Of a stretch of 64,000 bases of DNA, positions 21,373 through 31,242 are shown one piece after another. Position 1 is the stretch's first letter. The number at the start of each line of letters is the position of its first letter. This DNA comes from Pollenia angustigena. Lineage: Eukaryota; Arthropoda; Insecta; Diptera; Polleniidae. The notes beneath the pieces were generated by a model. That model was not told the DNA's origin and ran no database searches. It was given only the letters and a program-made list of their open reading frames with translations. The position numbers were made by a program, and so were the translations under genes. The stretch lies in contig OV884060.1 in assembly GCA_930367215.1 (NCBI GenBank), positions 208,199,253-208,263,252 of the forward strand. Reading direction: 5' to 3'.

Positions 21373-21688
21373 AAGGGTGTTTTTTAAGCCCGTTGGAAAT
21401 TGCGAAATGGTAAAGCTGGAGGTCGACACCACGCGTTCAATGTGCTGATGCATCTGTCAAAAGAGTCCCAGTGGTATAAAAAGTAGCAATCGCCACCAAC
21501 GACAGGCGAATAGCATTCAAATCACACCCAAATCTTTCCCTAGACACCAATATCTAGTGTTAACATTTTAAAATAGGTACCCACTTTGAAACTTGAAAAA
21601 AGTTTTGATATTTTGTTGATTTTTTTTGTCAAACGAACTTTTTTACATTTATGATAAGTAGACTCTAGTAAATCATCTTGGGTAGATT

Positions 21689-21777
21689 CAGGGGCCAAAT
21701 TCCGGCATTCGATATCGATCGAAATTACAATACAATTTAAGTGGACATTTCAATAATATCGAATGCCCAGGCCCCAG
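21689..21777. repeat. Small inverted repeat inside the mariner remnant
   Basis: CAGGGGCC near GGCATTCGATATCG at the left is matched by ATATCGAATGCCC then GGCCCCAG at the right. It is 89 bp and resembles in style the TCGATATCGAAT elements at 41371 and 58653, but its family is uncertain. Confidence 0.5.
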
Positions 21778-21959
21778 GCTTGAACAACGAAACTCAGTCA
21801 TCGATTTGCGCAACTTATTGACGACTCCGTATTTTTATAGCGAACAAAATCGTCAATCAATTTTGGCCAAACGGGTTTGTAAATAAAAAAAATTGCTGCA
21901 TATGACGTAAGACCAGCCCACAACAGGCCCTACAGACTCCATTACATCCAGAAAAATTA

Positions 21960-22440
21960 ACCTCATTTCTTCAAAAATAAAGCCAGAGAGAGCTTGCGTT
22001 ACGGCCGATGGAGATCGTTACTGCACCATGATCAATAATTTTTTGATTAAAAATTTGGATGACATTGATCCGAGCGAGACATGGTTTCAACAGGATGGCG
22101 CTAGGCTATGTGCCATCAGGCGATGGCAACCATCGACTTATTGAAATTAATATTTGGCGATTAATTGATTTCGAGAAATGGACCTGTCAATTGAACTCCT
22201 CTCGATTATTTTCTTTGCGACTACGTGATGAACCATCAACAATTGCTGCCTAAAGACCAACATTGTTTATGTTACTCGTGATATACGGCCAGCAATGCTC
22301 AAAAATGTGTCCGAAAATAGAACGTCCAAAATGTCCTTTGTCAAAAACAGCCGTGGTGTCCAAATGCCCAAAATAATTTTTAAACGTTTCAAAATGCTTT
22401 GTGTTATTTTTTGCAATTTTAAGTTCTATTGGGCTTTAAA
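21960..22440 (+). pseudogene. DD41D-like transposase pseudogene
   Basis: Pieces of the DDE domain are readable in shifting frames: a TVNGxRY-like start near 22005, DPSETWFQQDGA near 22070-22100 (second Asp present here, unlike the copy at 1010-2062), IDFEKWTCQLNSSRLF in place of the usual VNWPPRSCDLTPLDYF (shifted), and near 22295 MLKNVSENRTSKMSFVKNSR ending in MPKIIFKRF, which matches the family C terminus (xMPxIIFK). Several frameshifts and the loss of the first Asp region show it is dead. Confidence 0.8.
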
Positions 22441-22451
22441 AAAACACCCTT

Positions 22452-23572
22452 TGCTTAATGCCACTCGCCGCTTAATATAAAAAAAAAAAATTTAAATAAA
22501 ATTATACCAGTGACCGCGACGAAACAAAACAACGAAATATTTAATCAATTTAATTTATTATTTAGATCTTAATATGAAAAAAGAACTTTAAAAGAAATAA
22601 TTCTTTTTGTCTATTTAACGGTGTTTTTTTTTTTTGCTATTTAACGGTATGTTTGCTACGACCCTTGCTCATCTTTCTGGCAATAGGTATGTTTATAAAA
22701 TTCGATACAAAAAATTACAACCAAAATGTGCCAAGAACAAAATATTATTATCATTCTTTGTATTTTGCATTTTTAATCGTTTTTTAGTGTTGAAATTTTT
22801 TCTCGCCCCCCTTTTTATTCGTGAGTTTATTTGACAGTTCTCACAAAAATCTTACAGACACACTTTTTCTGTAAATTGGCGAGTAATTTTCTTACGTGAC
22901 AGCTAGTACTCGCCAAAAAAAAAGTTACAGACACAGCCGTTTGTTTCAATAAATGGCATTTTTGTTGCATTTCACACATTTCAATCAAAAAGTTTCTCGA
23001 CGCGAGAGTTACAGAACATGGACACAGGTTTAATATATTTTCACCAAACTCCTTTAGTAACACAGGCTGCGTACATAGAATCTTCATGTCTGTTGCGATG
23101 TGTCTCAGTCCGTTGAACGATTTTCGGATTTTGGAAAGAATTGTTCGCCTCCATGTTATCTTTGGTCTAATATAAAACTTCACTCGAAATAAAATTCAGG
23201 GCACTTTCTTAACGCTATAAATATTTTTATATGGTTTTGTTTTTGCTAAATTGCAAAAATTAAATTTCCCAAAAAAAAAAAAATCGTCTGAATTTAACCG
23301 TATTCCAGGATCACTTGTTCTAAATCGATCGAAGCAAATTTAAGTCAAAAAACAGAACAAGGTCTTGACGACACAGTGAGTGAGTGCTTTCATAATTCTA
23401 TTAAAGATACTGATATAAGACCCCAATAACGGTCCATGGCATTTCTATGTGGAAAAATATCCCCAGAGTTCCCAAAAAAAAGTCCCTCGTAATTTTAAGA
23501 TGGAAATTTTTGGGAATTTCGTTCAAATTCTTCGATATAAATTTTTAGATTAGTTTCATGATACTTATTGCG
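22452..23572. other. No gene; unassigned with one small hairpin
   Basis: A small hairpin GGCGAGTA...TACTCGCC (22877-22916) sits between two direct TTACAGACACA copies (22852 and 22925). A 118-residue minus-strand frame (22827-23183) has no recognisable domain or codon bias and is probably chance. Confidence 0.4.
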
Positions 23573-23889
23573 ATTGGTTGTCATTAACTTCTCTCCCAAT
23601 ATTTCAATTAATCGATAAACCGGTAAAAAGTACCATTTAGGCCCGTTTTTACAAATTACCGATAGCTAAAGGTTCGATTTTATCGGCCGTATAAAAAGTG
23701 TTCCTTTATTAAAACTTTGCTTTAACCTAAAGTGAGCGTTTAACCTAAAGATAAGTTAAAGAAGGGTTCATCCTAAATGGTAGGTTAAAGTGAAGTTGTA
23801 AAAATGGAACACTTTATACGCCCTAAATGGTACTTTTTACCGGTTTATCGAAGATTGAAATATTTGGAGAGAAGTAAATGACAACCAAT
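23573..23889. mobile_element. Double palindrome: outer arms around a truncated MITE
   Basis: The outer 66-bp arms begin ATTGGTTGTCATT and end GGTAAAAAGTACCATTTA, with the exact inverse at the right (TAAATGGTACTTTTTACC...ACAACCAAT). Between them lies a truncated copy of the CTTACCGATAGC MITE (left end GGCCCGTTTTTACAAATTAC present, right end missing). Confidence 0.75.
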
Positions 23890-24150
23890 AACACTTTGCC
23901 AACAATTTTAGACAAGAATTCCCTTTTTTAAACAAATAATGAAAAGGGAACAGTTTCTTCTCTCGAAATATTGCACATCTTAGTTCTTTTCCATATTATG
24001 AAACATTTGCTGCAGAAACTTTCTATAACTCTCTCTTTTAAAACTGCATTTATGGAAACTTTTGTTGAGCAGTATTTCAAGTATTTTCTTCTTCATCTTT
24101 TCAATAACAAACTCACAAATACTGTTTGTACACGAAACAAAGTACACTTT

Positions 24151-24440
24151 TCAATTTCGTTGGAAGGGGCCCATGCGATTAGGAAGGGTCTAGGTTATAA
24201 TGACTACTACAGAAGTTGTCATGAGAAAGAGGAAACGGTTTCTCATTTTCTCTGCCAATGCCCCGGTCTCGGGGTTATTACATTATGCTTGGATGCTATA
24301 TATTACATATGTGTTACTTAGGTAGATTTCTCTTTTTGGCAGGGAGAATAATCTGGTAAACACTTGCTGGCGCAGGATATCACAATGGGACCGTTAAAAG
24401 GACCCTAATGAGTCGTCCTCGTGTCGACTGCCCATTGAAC
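24151..24440 (+). pseudogene. Non-LTR retrotransposon 3' end (I/Jockey-like)
   Basis: The translation GLGYNDYYRSCHEKEETVSH followed by FLCQCPGLG matches the cysteine/histidine-rich C-terminal tail that follows the RNase H or RT domain of Jockey/I-group LINEs (C-x2-CH...EETV-H-LC-CP). Downstream, GGATATCACAATGGGACC and GAGTCGTCCTCGTG resemble the end of such ORFs and their 3' UTR. Only the last 40-80 codons survive; this is a 5'-truncated, decayed insertion. Confidence 0.7.
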
Positions 24441-24458
24441 ATAAATTAACCTTATAAA

Positions 24459-24697
24459 CACAGAAAAAAATCTCCAACATTTTTCACCAATTAAAGCATT
24501 AATCAAAAATAAAATCAGTTTTAATTAAAAATTTAATCAAGTGAATTAAACGTTTAATCAAGTAAATTAAACGTTTAATTAATACTATTAACTGGTTTAA
24601 TTGATACTATTAATTTATTTACTGGTGCAAATTTAATTAATTTTTTAATTAATATCACAAATTTTTTTAATGAAATCAATTTTTATTTTTTTCTGTG
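24459..24697. mobile_element. MITE with CACAGAAAAAAAT termini
   Basis: Left CACAGAAAAAAAT and right ATTTTTTTCTGTG are inverted. The interior is built of TTAAT/ATTAA motifs, including a 21-bp unit AATCAAGTGAATTAAACGTT present twice in tandem (about 24536-24577). Confidence 0.65.
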
Positions 24698-24865
24698 AAT
24701 GTTTCGCAGCAAATGCTTTATAAAACGGATGAGTACTAAGGAAAAAATAAATAACATTTGAGCGAAATTTTATTCACCATATGGGTGATGGAGGTCGTTC
24801 CTGTCCGTTCGTTTTATTTTATTACGATTTCTTTAAATTTTAAGCAACGCGATGAACACATTAAC

Positions 24866-25065
24866 AAAAGCGGTACGCGTTTTCTAGTTTTTTAAAATTG
24901 TCATGCCCATTATACAATTGGTTTGAAGCATTCCTAAATAGCGCGACACGGCGTCAACGCTTTACAATTGGTAATTCCGATTTAAATAGCGCGCTAAATA
25001 GCGAAATTGGCACTATTGTTTATGAAAAGTGGCAACCCAGCGGTTTTATCTCCATTTTTTATTTA
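24866..25065. repeat. Repeat shared with 8512-8620
   Basis: Shares AAAAGCGGTACGCGTTTTCT and TCAACGCTTTACAATT with the earlier copy. Here it also contains several TAAATAGCGCG motifs. Origin unknown. Confidence 0.5.
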
Positions 25066-25084
25066 TATTATGTGAGTTAACACT

Positions 25085-25420
25085 ACTTAAGGCTAGACTA
25101 CACTATTATACTTTGTATTAATACATGTCAAAAACTCAAGTAATATGACAAAGAGTGATAGTGTGAATGCAATGTGTCACGAAAATGACAAGTATTATGA
25201 AAAAAGTTTGACATCCCATACGACATCATTGTTTTTTGAAAAATTTCTAAACAATAATACTTTTCATTGGATCAGGGTTGCATTTTATTTCATGTGTGAG
25301 TGTTTATACTTTGTGTGATGGTGTGAACGCAAACTGTCATGTTACATTAGATTTTTTGACAGTCGCATCAAAACTCATTAGATTTCGATCTCACAAAGTA
25401 TTATGGAATACGTAAGACTG
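25085..25420. repeat. Diverged relative of the 15231-15392 MITE
   Basis: Shares TTGTTTTTTGAAAA..T and ACAATAAT....GATCAGGG with the centre of that MITE, and ACTTTGTG / CACAAAGTATTATG arms. It is longer and internally rearranged, so edges are approximate. Confidence 0.45.
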
Positions 25421-26105
25421 GATACAAATCGATTAATAATGAAAAGTTTTGACACTTAAGAACGCTCTTTTAAAAGTGAGCCCGTTTAAAATCTATGTTC
25501 TGCTGTTCTGCAAGGAAGAGTTTGTATTGATTAAATTCCTCTCAACACAATTCTGCTTTGTATATGTTACAGTTTGTAACATATTTAAGTATTGGTTGTG
25601 GTTGGTATCATACTTTTTTTTATTAAACATGTTATAAGGTATTAAATACAATAAATTTTTTTTTTTTTTTTTTTTTATTTAAAATGAGCAACTACAAAAA
25701 CATCTTTTTAAAGTTGCATTTGAAACTTAACGAATTCAACGAACGACTAAACAAAATTTGATTGCAGTTTTTTTGTGTAAGAGAAGTTACTTTATGCATT
25801 AAAGTAATGAATGACCGAAAAGTATTGGCTTGGCGGCATTCGTTGTAAAAATAGGATACAAACAAGAGTTTCTATGCAGAAAAATCTTTCCGGCATAATT
25901 ATTATTGTTATTCCCGGAAATTTTGGGAATTTAATTCTTTATTTTTATTAAATTTAGAGTTTTCTGTCACATATCGAGTCACTACCGCAAAAAAAGTGAC
26001 AAAAAAAATTTATTTTTATTTTTTATTTTAAATTTTGTATGAAGGTTGTCGCTTACGATAAAATTGTTTTTGCTATAAAATCTCGTAACGGTACCTTTCT
26101 TGGAG
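25421..26105. other. No feature seen
   Basis: AT-rich, with a T run near 25655-25676. No frame or repeat recognised. Confidence 0.4.
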
Positions 26106-26415
26106 GCCACACGATCAAGTTTTGCCTTTCAATTCCTTTCAATTTGCAATACACTCTCACTTTTTTACTAACACACTCACACTTTTTAAATTGACCACGA
26201 GATGGCTTTCAATTTCACCTTTCCATTTGTTTGGCAATTTTACTTTCAATTTAACAGCTGATAACATGTTTTTCTTTATAAATTGTATTCTTGATGACAT
26301 CTTGAAAGTAAATTGCTTAAAAATTTAGTGTAGCCTACGTCACAGCTTTCAATTAATGTAAATTTTGACAAACAGTATATGTAAAAGACTATCAAGAACA
26401 ACTTGATCGTGTGGC
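26106..26415. mobile_element. MITE with GCCACACGATCAAGTT termini, copy 1
   Basis: Left GCCACACGATCAAGTTTTGC and right AACTTGATCGTGTGGC are inverted. The inner sequence CACTCTCACTTTTTTACTAA and CAATTTAACAGCTG recurs in partial reverse copies at 51405-51562 and 59690-59808. About 310 bp. Confidence 0.75.
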
Positions 26416-26894
26416 TGCAAGGTTATGTGACCATGACATTTTAGGAGATGAGGCAAGTGTTGTCAATAAAGTCATTTATTAAAAAAACGAAAACCGAAAA
26501 TTATGCTGCTAAAGCAAGACATTTAAAAAAAAAACATTTTTTATTTAATTTTTAAATTGTGTTAATTTGATGATGTTTAACAATAAGTTTTATGGGTGTT
26601 ATATTAAAAAAATTTGTTAATTAAAGCCTAAGACTCGTTTGTCAGAATTGGTTTAAGTTTTTCAGCTATCTTTTTTTTTTTTTTTTTTAATTATCGAAAG
26701 CTGAAGTACGATAAGTGCGACAAATGGTAGGAGTCAGTGATCAGACTGGGGTGTACCAAAAAAGTACATTTACTTGGTTTTTGGCAAAAACCAAATGGAA
26801 TTTAGTTTTCGAACTGTATTAAGAACCAAAATTTTTTGCTCCAAAACTAAAACTTTACAAAATTACTAGTTTTTTTTTTTTTTTGTCTAGTCTC

Positions 26895-27115
26895 AGGCCC
26901 GTTTTCACAACTTACCGATAGCTAAAGGTAGGATTTCATCGGGCGTATAAAAAGTGTTCCATTATTACAACTTAACATTAACCTATAAGGTAGGATGAAC
27001 CTTAATTTACTTTATCGCTCACATTAGGTTAAAGTAAAGTTTAAATAATGGAACACTTTTTATAAGGCCGGTAAAAGTATTCTTTTAGCTATCGGTAAGT
27101 TGTGAAAACGGGCCT
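26895..27115. mobile_element. MITE with CTTACCGATAGC termini, uninterrupted copy
   Basis: Left AGGCCCGTTTTCACAACTTA and right TAAGTTGTGAAAACGGGCCT are perfect inverted copies continuing through CCGATAGCTAAA. The middle is also largely palindromic (GTGTTCCATTATTA and its inverse). This is the cleanest member of the family also seen at 6295-7029 and inside 23573-23889. Confidence 0.88.
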
Positions 27116-27398
27116 TAGTGTAGTACTAAATGATTTTAATTGAGTTTTGCTAGATAATTTAGAACAAAAATAATGAAAATTTGATTTTCCAGAGTCCCAC
27201 TCAAGGAAAAACCTATTTCCTTTACAAACTAGGTGGTAGCCGGCTTGTTCAGCTCAACAACTCTGCTGACCATCACTTTGCGATATTCAGACATTTAGAT
27301 GTTCAAAATGTATTAAAAAGCCACAAAAACTACAATATCCTCTAAACGTTACTTACTAACTTTAAATCGATATAAATATCTCGATTGCTAGCAGGTCT

Positions 27399-27635
27399 AG
27401 CCATTATACTGTAATTCGCTAAGCTAAACTTATTCTCGATCGCTAAAATGCCTTAGAGAATACAAAAATTTAGCGATGACATTCAAAGCTAAAATTGCGG
27501 CATATTAAATTTTTGTGGCATTGCCAATTTAGCAATGCGCGTCAAAGAATTGCATTCGTAGCCAAAAATCGCTAAATCAACTTAATAGATATTTAGCGAT
27601 AGAGATTAAGCTTTACCGAAATACAGAATACGGCT
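27399..27635. mobile_element. MITE with AGCC(A/G)TAT termini
   Basis: Left AGCCATTATACTGTAATTCG and right (reverse complement) AGCCGTATTCTGTATTTCGG are inverted, continuing through AAGCTTAA and ATCGCTAAA. TAGCGAT-type motifs repeat across the interior. 237 bp. Confidence 0.78.
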
Positions 27636-28034
27636 GTTGACCGAGAGGAACGCCGGGATACGTATAACTTTTATTTGACAGATAAAATTGTTCCCGGTAA
27701 GCAGATTTTAACTGTCGCACAGTGCATTATAAAGAGATCTTAACGAATATAATCGGTCCAATTCAATAAGACTGGGCCTTTCTTTTTATGGGAAATTTTT
27801 TCTTGGAGAACCAAGCATGAAATTGAAATTTTGCAGGCAAAAAGATTTGTTGTCTTCGAGAAATTGTCTGAACTTTTAAGCATCGAATAGGAATGATTTT
27901 AAAACTTCGTACAGAATTAAGGTTGGTACAGAGGCGGAAATTCTGTTTAAACAGAATTTCTTGACATCACAATGTTTTTAAAAAATAGGTGTGCTTGCCA
28001 ACTTAACTAAGCAAGTGGTATTTAGTTTGTTTAT
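27636..28034. other. No feature seen
   Basis: Unassigned sequence without a credible frame. Confidence 0.4.
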
Positions 28035-28575
28035 TGATAAAAGCCCTGAAATTTATCGTTGAAGGGATAAGCTATTCCTAGGCGCATTTCACTGGTTGCT
28101 TACGCCAGATCAAGGCCTATCCAATAGGTCTGCTTACTACTACAACAATACAACAATACAAAAAACAACAGGCTATTTTGTTTGTGTAAAATTCCTCGCC
28201 GTTGTCAAAATCTTACTACCACATAGGCAAAACAAAAGGAAAAATGTGTTTTGTGTGCATGTATGTGTGGCAAAAAACCAAAAAAGTAAACAAAAATATA
28301 CACGTATAAGGAAAATGTAAACAACTTTTGATATCGTTGAGGAATAAACCAAATAAACATCTGGCTTCTTAAGCAGACCTATTGGATAGACCTTGGGCCA
28401 GATCGTCAGGAAACTTCATCCAAAGATTTTAGAAAAACTAAATATATTAAACAGATAAAACTGTTAAACGAATAAGAATTATAAGCAAAAGTTTTACTTG
28501 TGACAATATCAAAGCTTAAACAAAAACAACAGCAATAAACAGTGGGTTTATCTTTTTTTACATTCCCCACTACAA
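28035..28575. repeat. Dispersed ~290-bp repeat, copy 3, split by a hAT MITE
   Basis: The two halves (28035-28102 and 28396-28575) match 5245-5535 in order. The break holds a 285-bp element with its own duplication. A minus-strand frame at 28406-28618 parallels the one in copy 1 but has no known domain. Confidence 0.78.
28111..28395. mobile_element. hAT-type MITE with CAAGG termini
   Basis: Left CAAGGCCTATCCAATAGGTC and right GACCTATTGGATAGACCTTG are inverted and continue through TGCTTA. Eight-bp flanks CGCCAGAT (28103-28110) and GGCCAGAT (28396-28403) differ at one base; the empty site in the other repeat copies supports this reading. Similar CAAGG ends occur at 35434-35612 and 61152-61364. 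Confidence 0.88.
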
Positions 28576-28679
28576 TTGGTTGGAATTCTTCCTTGTTTAT
28601 TAAATGTTGCAAAAACAATTACAAATTATTTTCTTATTTAATTTATCGAGCAGTCTGTTGTGGTGAAATATACCAGTCA

Positions 28680-28745
28680 TGGGCAGGAATTAAACCCGCA
28701 ACCCTCTTACTGGTAGACTAGCTTAATACCAACTAGTCTCCCTTT
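28680..28745 (-). repeat. tRNA-derived SINE head
   Basis: On the minus strand an A-box-like TAGTTGGTATTAAGCTAG is followed by a B-box-like GCGGGTTTAATTCC at a spacing close to a tRNA. The same arrangement, more intact, is at 57478-57560. The missing acceptor pairing argues for a SINE rather than a tRNA gene. Confidence 0.65.
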
Positions 28746-29522
28746 TTTCGAAAGTAATTTATTACAAATCCTCAAAGCTTAAATCAATTATGAACACATA
28801 ATGACAATTCAAATTATGCGGCTCGGCTCAATAACCCACACAAAAAAATTAGTTTATAAAAGGTTTAAACCGTTTAAATTTGCGTATATTAGAACAGATT
28901 GCACTTTTAAAATACTTTATTCAAATCAAAATCATATCGACCACTTTGCGCGAAGTTATCGTGTATGCCAATTTTTTTAAATTGAGTTTTTGATGCAATC
29001 TTGTTCTACATTCAAAGAGACGTCACCTGAAAAAATATTGTAGGCGAATTCCACTTCGTTGCTCCAAAAATTGAATGTATATTTTCTTTTTAATATTGAA
29101 AGCGAAAGCAGAGAAAAGTAGATAAATGGCTGTCCTGTAAAATTTGGTTTTTGTAACATACGATAATTTCGCGCAAAGGGGTCGATATGTAATTTTTAAA
29201 ATTTTTTCTTTAAACACAATTTTTGTAAAATTAACAAATTTGTTTGCGAGAATTAAAAAAGGCCATGAAATTAGAAACCCTAACAAAAACTTAAACTTTT
29301 AAACAAACAAAAAGACGATGTAACTTGCAAAATATCCATGCACTGTGGTTCTTTTTCAAGAAAATTGCTTTAAAGTTAAATTTGTGTGGAATGTTTTGGG
29401 CATCGAACACTTTTCTAGTGAAAATTTAATTCGACAAGAACATTTTTAGTTGTTAACGCCAGAAAGCAATTAAAGTGTCACTCGATCCTTTTCAAATACA
29501 CCAACATTTTGTCGAAACAATA
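28746..29522. other. No feature seen
   Basis: AT-rich. Short minus-strand frames at 28977-29286 carry no recognisable domain. Confidence 0.4.
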
Positions 29523-29621
29523 AGGGTAGCGCACAGTTTATTTTGTTTCAAAAGAAAGACCTAAACAGATAAATGTTTAACCTTAACCGACCGGCTTTTA
29601 TTTCATACTGTGCGAATAGCT
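29523..29621. mobile_element. Short TA-flanked MITE
   Basis: Left AGGGTAGCGCACAGTTT and right (reverse complement) AGCTATTCGCACAGTATG are imperfect inverted copies, flanked by TA at 29521-29522 and 29622-29623. 99 bp. Confidence 0.6.
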
Positions 29622-29824
29622 TAAGTTCATCAGAATGAATTCCAAAAATTTGATATCGATTTTAATGTATAGAATATGATAAGAGGACCGGAACTACGCT
29701 GAAGATATCTGATATGTCGGCAAAGTTATCATTATTATATGAATCCGACCTATCAGTTAGTCTAAGGATTAATGATGGCAAAACATAGACAACGATTATA
29801 AACGTGAAGAACGTTAGAAAACTC

Positions 29825-30055
29825 TCCATGTTCTGTAAATCGAAACCACGTAAAATTGAAATCGATAGATATTTTCAATTGAATTTCAAATGTACGTAGT
29901 TTTTCCTGATTTCAAATGTAGTTTAGGTAGAGAAAAGTGGTCCTCAAACTATGAGATACACAAAAGGAAATATTTTTTGGAATTTTAAACACGGGGGAGT
30001 TTTCAATATCTGTTCGATTTAAATTTCACGTGATTTCGATTTACAGAACATGCCC
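29825..30055. mobile_element. MITE with CATGTTCTGTAAATCGAAA termini, copy 1
   Basis: Left CCATGTTCTGTAAATCGAAA and right TTTCGATTTACAGAACATG are inverted, continuing through CACGT(A/G)AAATT. Inner blocks such as TTTTCCTGA and GAGGTCCT are shared with 40666-41039. Confidence 0.8.
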
Positions 30056-30099
30056 GTTTATATTCAAAAGCAACAGCTTGAGAACGTAGAATGTTTTTG

Positions 30100-30457
30100 C
30101 ATTTGAGGAGTATTTTCGATAGGAGTGATGGACCTTCGGCAGATATATGGAGCGACACAAACAAAGCTTGGCGAAGCTAAGCCTGCTTAATTGTAACGTA
30201 AAATCAACCATGTTGCATGGTTGTGAGACGTGGAATGCTGCAGCCAAAGATATACATTTCGTTCAAGTGTTTAGTAACAAATGCTTAAAAATTATACTAC
30301 GCCCTTAACAATATCCAACATTCGTTTAAGGTCAGTGCCTGAAATTCGCATACGTAAATGGCGCTGGATCGGACTGGATCATCAGAAAATATTGCAAAAC
30401 CAGCTCGACTGGAATCCTCAATGCAAGGACGACCATCGCCCACCTGAAAATGCCAAA
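30100..30457 (+). pseudogene. Non-LTR retrotransposon RT C-terminal fragment (RTE-like)
   Basis: Readable pieces in shifting frames are RQIYGATQTKLGEAK, then LNCNVKSTMLHGCETWNAAA, FSNKCLKIIL, VPEIRIRKWRWIGLDHQKI and LDWNPQCKDDHRPPE. These follow the order of the conserved end of LINE proteins that carry LxGCETW, N(R/K)CLRxIL, KWRWIGH and LxWNPQG(K/R)R. I assign it to the RTE-like group from this motif set (inference). At least three frameshifts or stops. It ends abruptly where the PIF-type element begins at 30461. Confidence 0.75.
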
Positions 30458-30498
30458 TAAAGGCTCAATTAGCCGGGAGTAACAGTAACGTAACCTTA

Positions 30499-31008
30499 TA
30501 GTATGTTCACATTTGGGTTTTTAAACGCGTTTAAGCAAAATGTTGATTTAGCTAATCAAAGCCGTTCACATTACATTTGAGATGATTAAGATGACAGATG
30601 ATTAAGAAAAAACACACACACAAGCACACAAAAAAACAACAAACAAATTTAAATTTCTTTAAAGTATTAAAAATGGATAAAAACACTTTTATAAAATTAT
30701 CAGAAGATTATTTTAATCAATTTAATGATGAAATTGTGAAAATTTATGAATTATTTAAGGAAAAAAAAAATAAAAATATTAAGCAGACATCTTGGCCGGT
30801 TGTACACAATCGAGCGATTCTACATTATTAGGGTATGTTCAGTGGATTCTATGTGGTTTATGAAGTGATTTAGTTGTAATCATGTCGATTTGAAGTGATT
30901 AACAAATCACTTCAATGTATGGGTAATCATCTCGATTTTGAAGTGATTAGAGCTTAATCACGTTCGAACTGCTTAAACGCGTTTAAGAAGCCAAATGTGA
31001 ACATACTA
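30499..31008 (+). mobile_element. PIF/Harbinger-type element, copy 2
   Basis: Termini TAGTATGTTCACATTTGGG and its inverse CAAATGTGAACATACTA, each followed by AAACGCGTTTAAGC, are flanked by TTA at 30496-30498 and 31009-31011. At 510 bp it is almost the same length as copy 1 (6488-6998, 511 bp) and highly similar. It carries a 52-codon frame at 30673-30831. Confidence 0.9.
30673..30831 (+). CDS. Small frame in a PIF-type element, unknown function
   Basis: Starts MDKNTFIKLSEDYFNQFNDE and continues to IKQTSWPVVH before ending after 52 residues. The protein is hydrophilic, acidic then lysine-rich, without a signal peptide or membrane segment. Position near the 5' end of the element suggests the N-terminal stub of an internally deleted Harbinger protein (transposase or Myb-like), but I do not recognise the domain. 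The ATG at 30673 is preferred over one at 30598 because copy 1 preserves the frame only from here; in copy 1 an added A shifts it. It may be a non-functional relic. Confidence 0.3.
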   Translation: MDKNTFIKLSEDYFNQFNDEIVKIYELFKEKKNKNIKQTSWPVVHNRAILHY

Positions 31009-31242
31009 TTACCTTAGAAAAGTAAGACCAATCTATTTCTTACAGATTGAGACGTAATACCTTACTGCAAACTGTAATCGTTCTTATTTCATTAGAAACA
31101 ACAAAATTAAGCAGCTGATTTTTTTTATTAATTCATTAATTCAATTACTTTAATCTTTACAATTTAGAGCTTCAGCGCCTTTTAGGCATTGTTGAAGCAG
31201 GATTTGCAACGTTGCTGTTACTCCCGGTTAACTGAGCCTTAA

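Larger units (their letters stand above)
21373..22451 (+). mobile_element. DD41D-like mariner remnant, second family
   Basis: The termini AAGGGTGTTTTTTAAGCCC and (reverse complement) AAGGGTGTTTTTTTAAAGCC are inverted. A TA lies at 21371-21372; the right flank is TG, one change from TA. At 1079 bp it is somewhat short for an autonomous copy and its transposase is broken. Its ends differ from the 897-2161 element after AAGGGTG, so it is a separate subfamily. Confidence 0.82.
30461..31239. mobile_element. PIF-type MITE (GGCTCAATTAGCCGGGAG family), copy 2
   Basis: Left AGGCTCAATTAGCCGGGAGT and right ACTCCCGGTTAACTGAGCCT are inverted, continuing through AACAG(T/C)AACG. TAA flanks lie at 30458-30460 and 31240-31242. 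It is interrupted by the element 30499-31008 and by a second AT-rich insert at about 31129-31202. Other copies are at 12296-12455 and 49420-49564. Confidence 0.85.

Noticed and set aside
22827..23183. 118-residue minus-strand frame
   Set aside because: No recognisable domain, no second copy, ordinary composition for AT-rich noncoding DNA, and a short repeat/hairpin lies across its 3' end.
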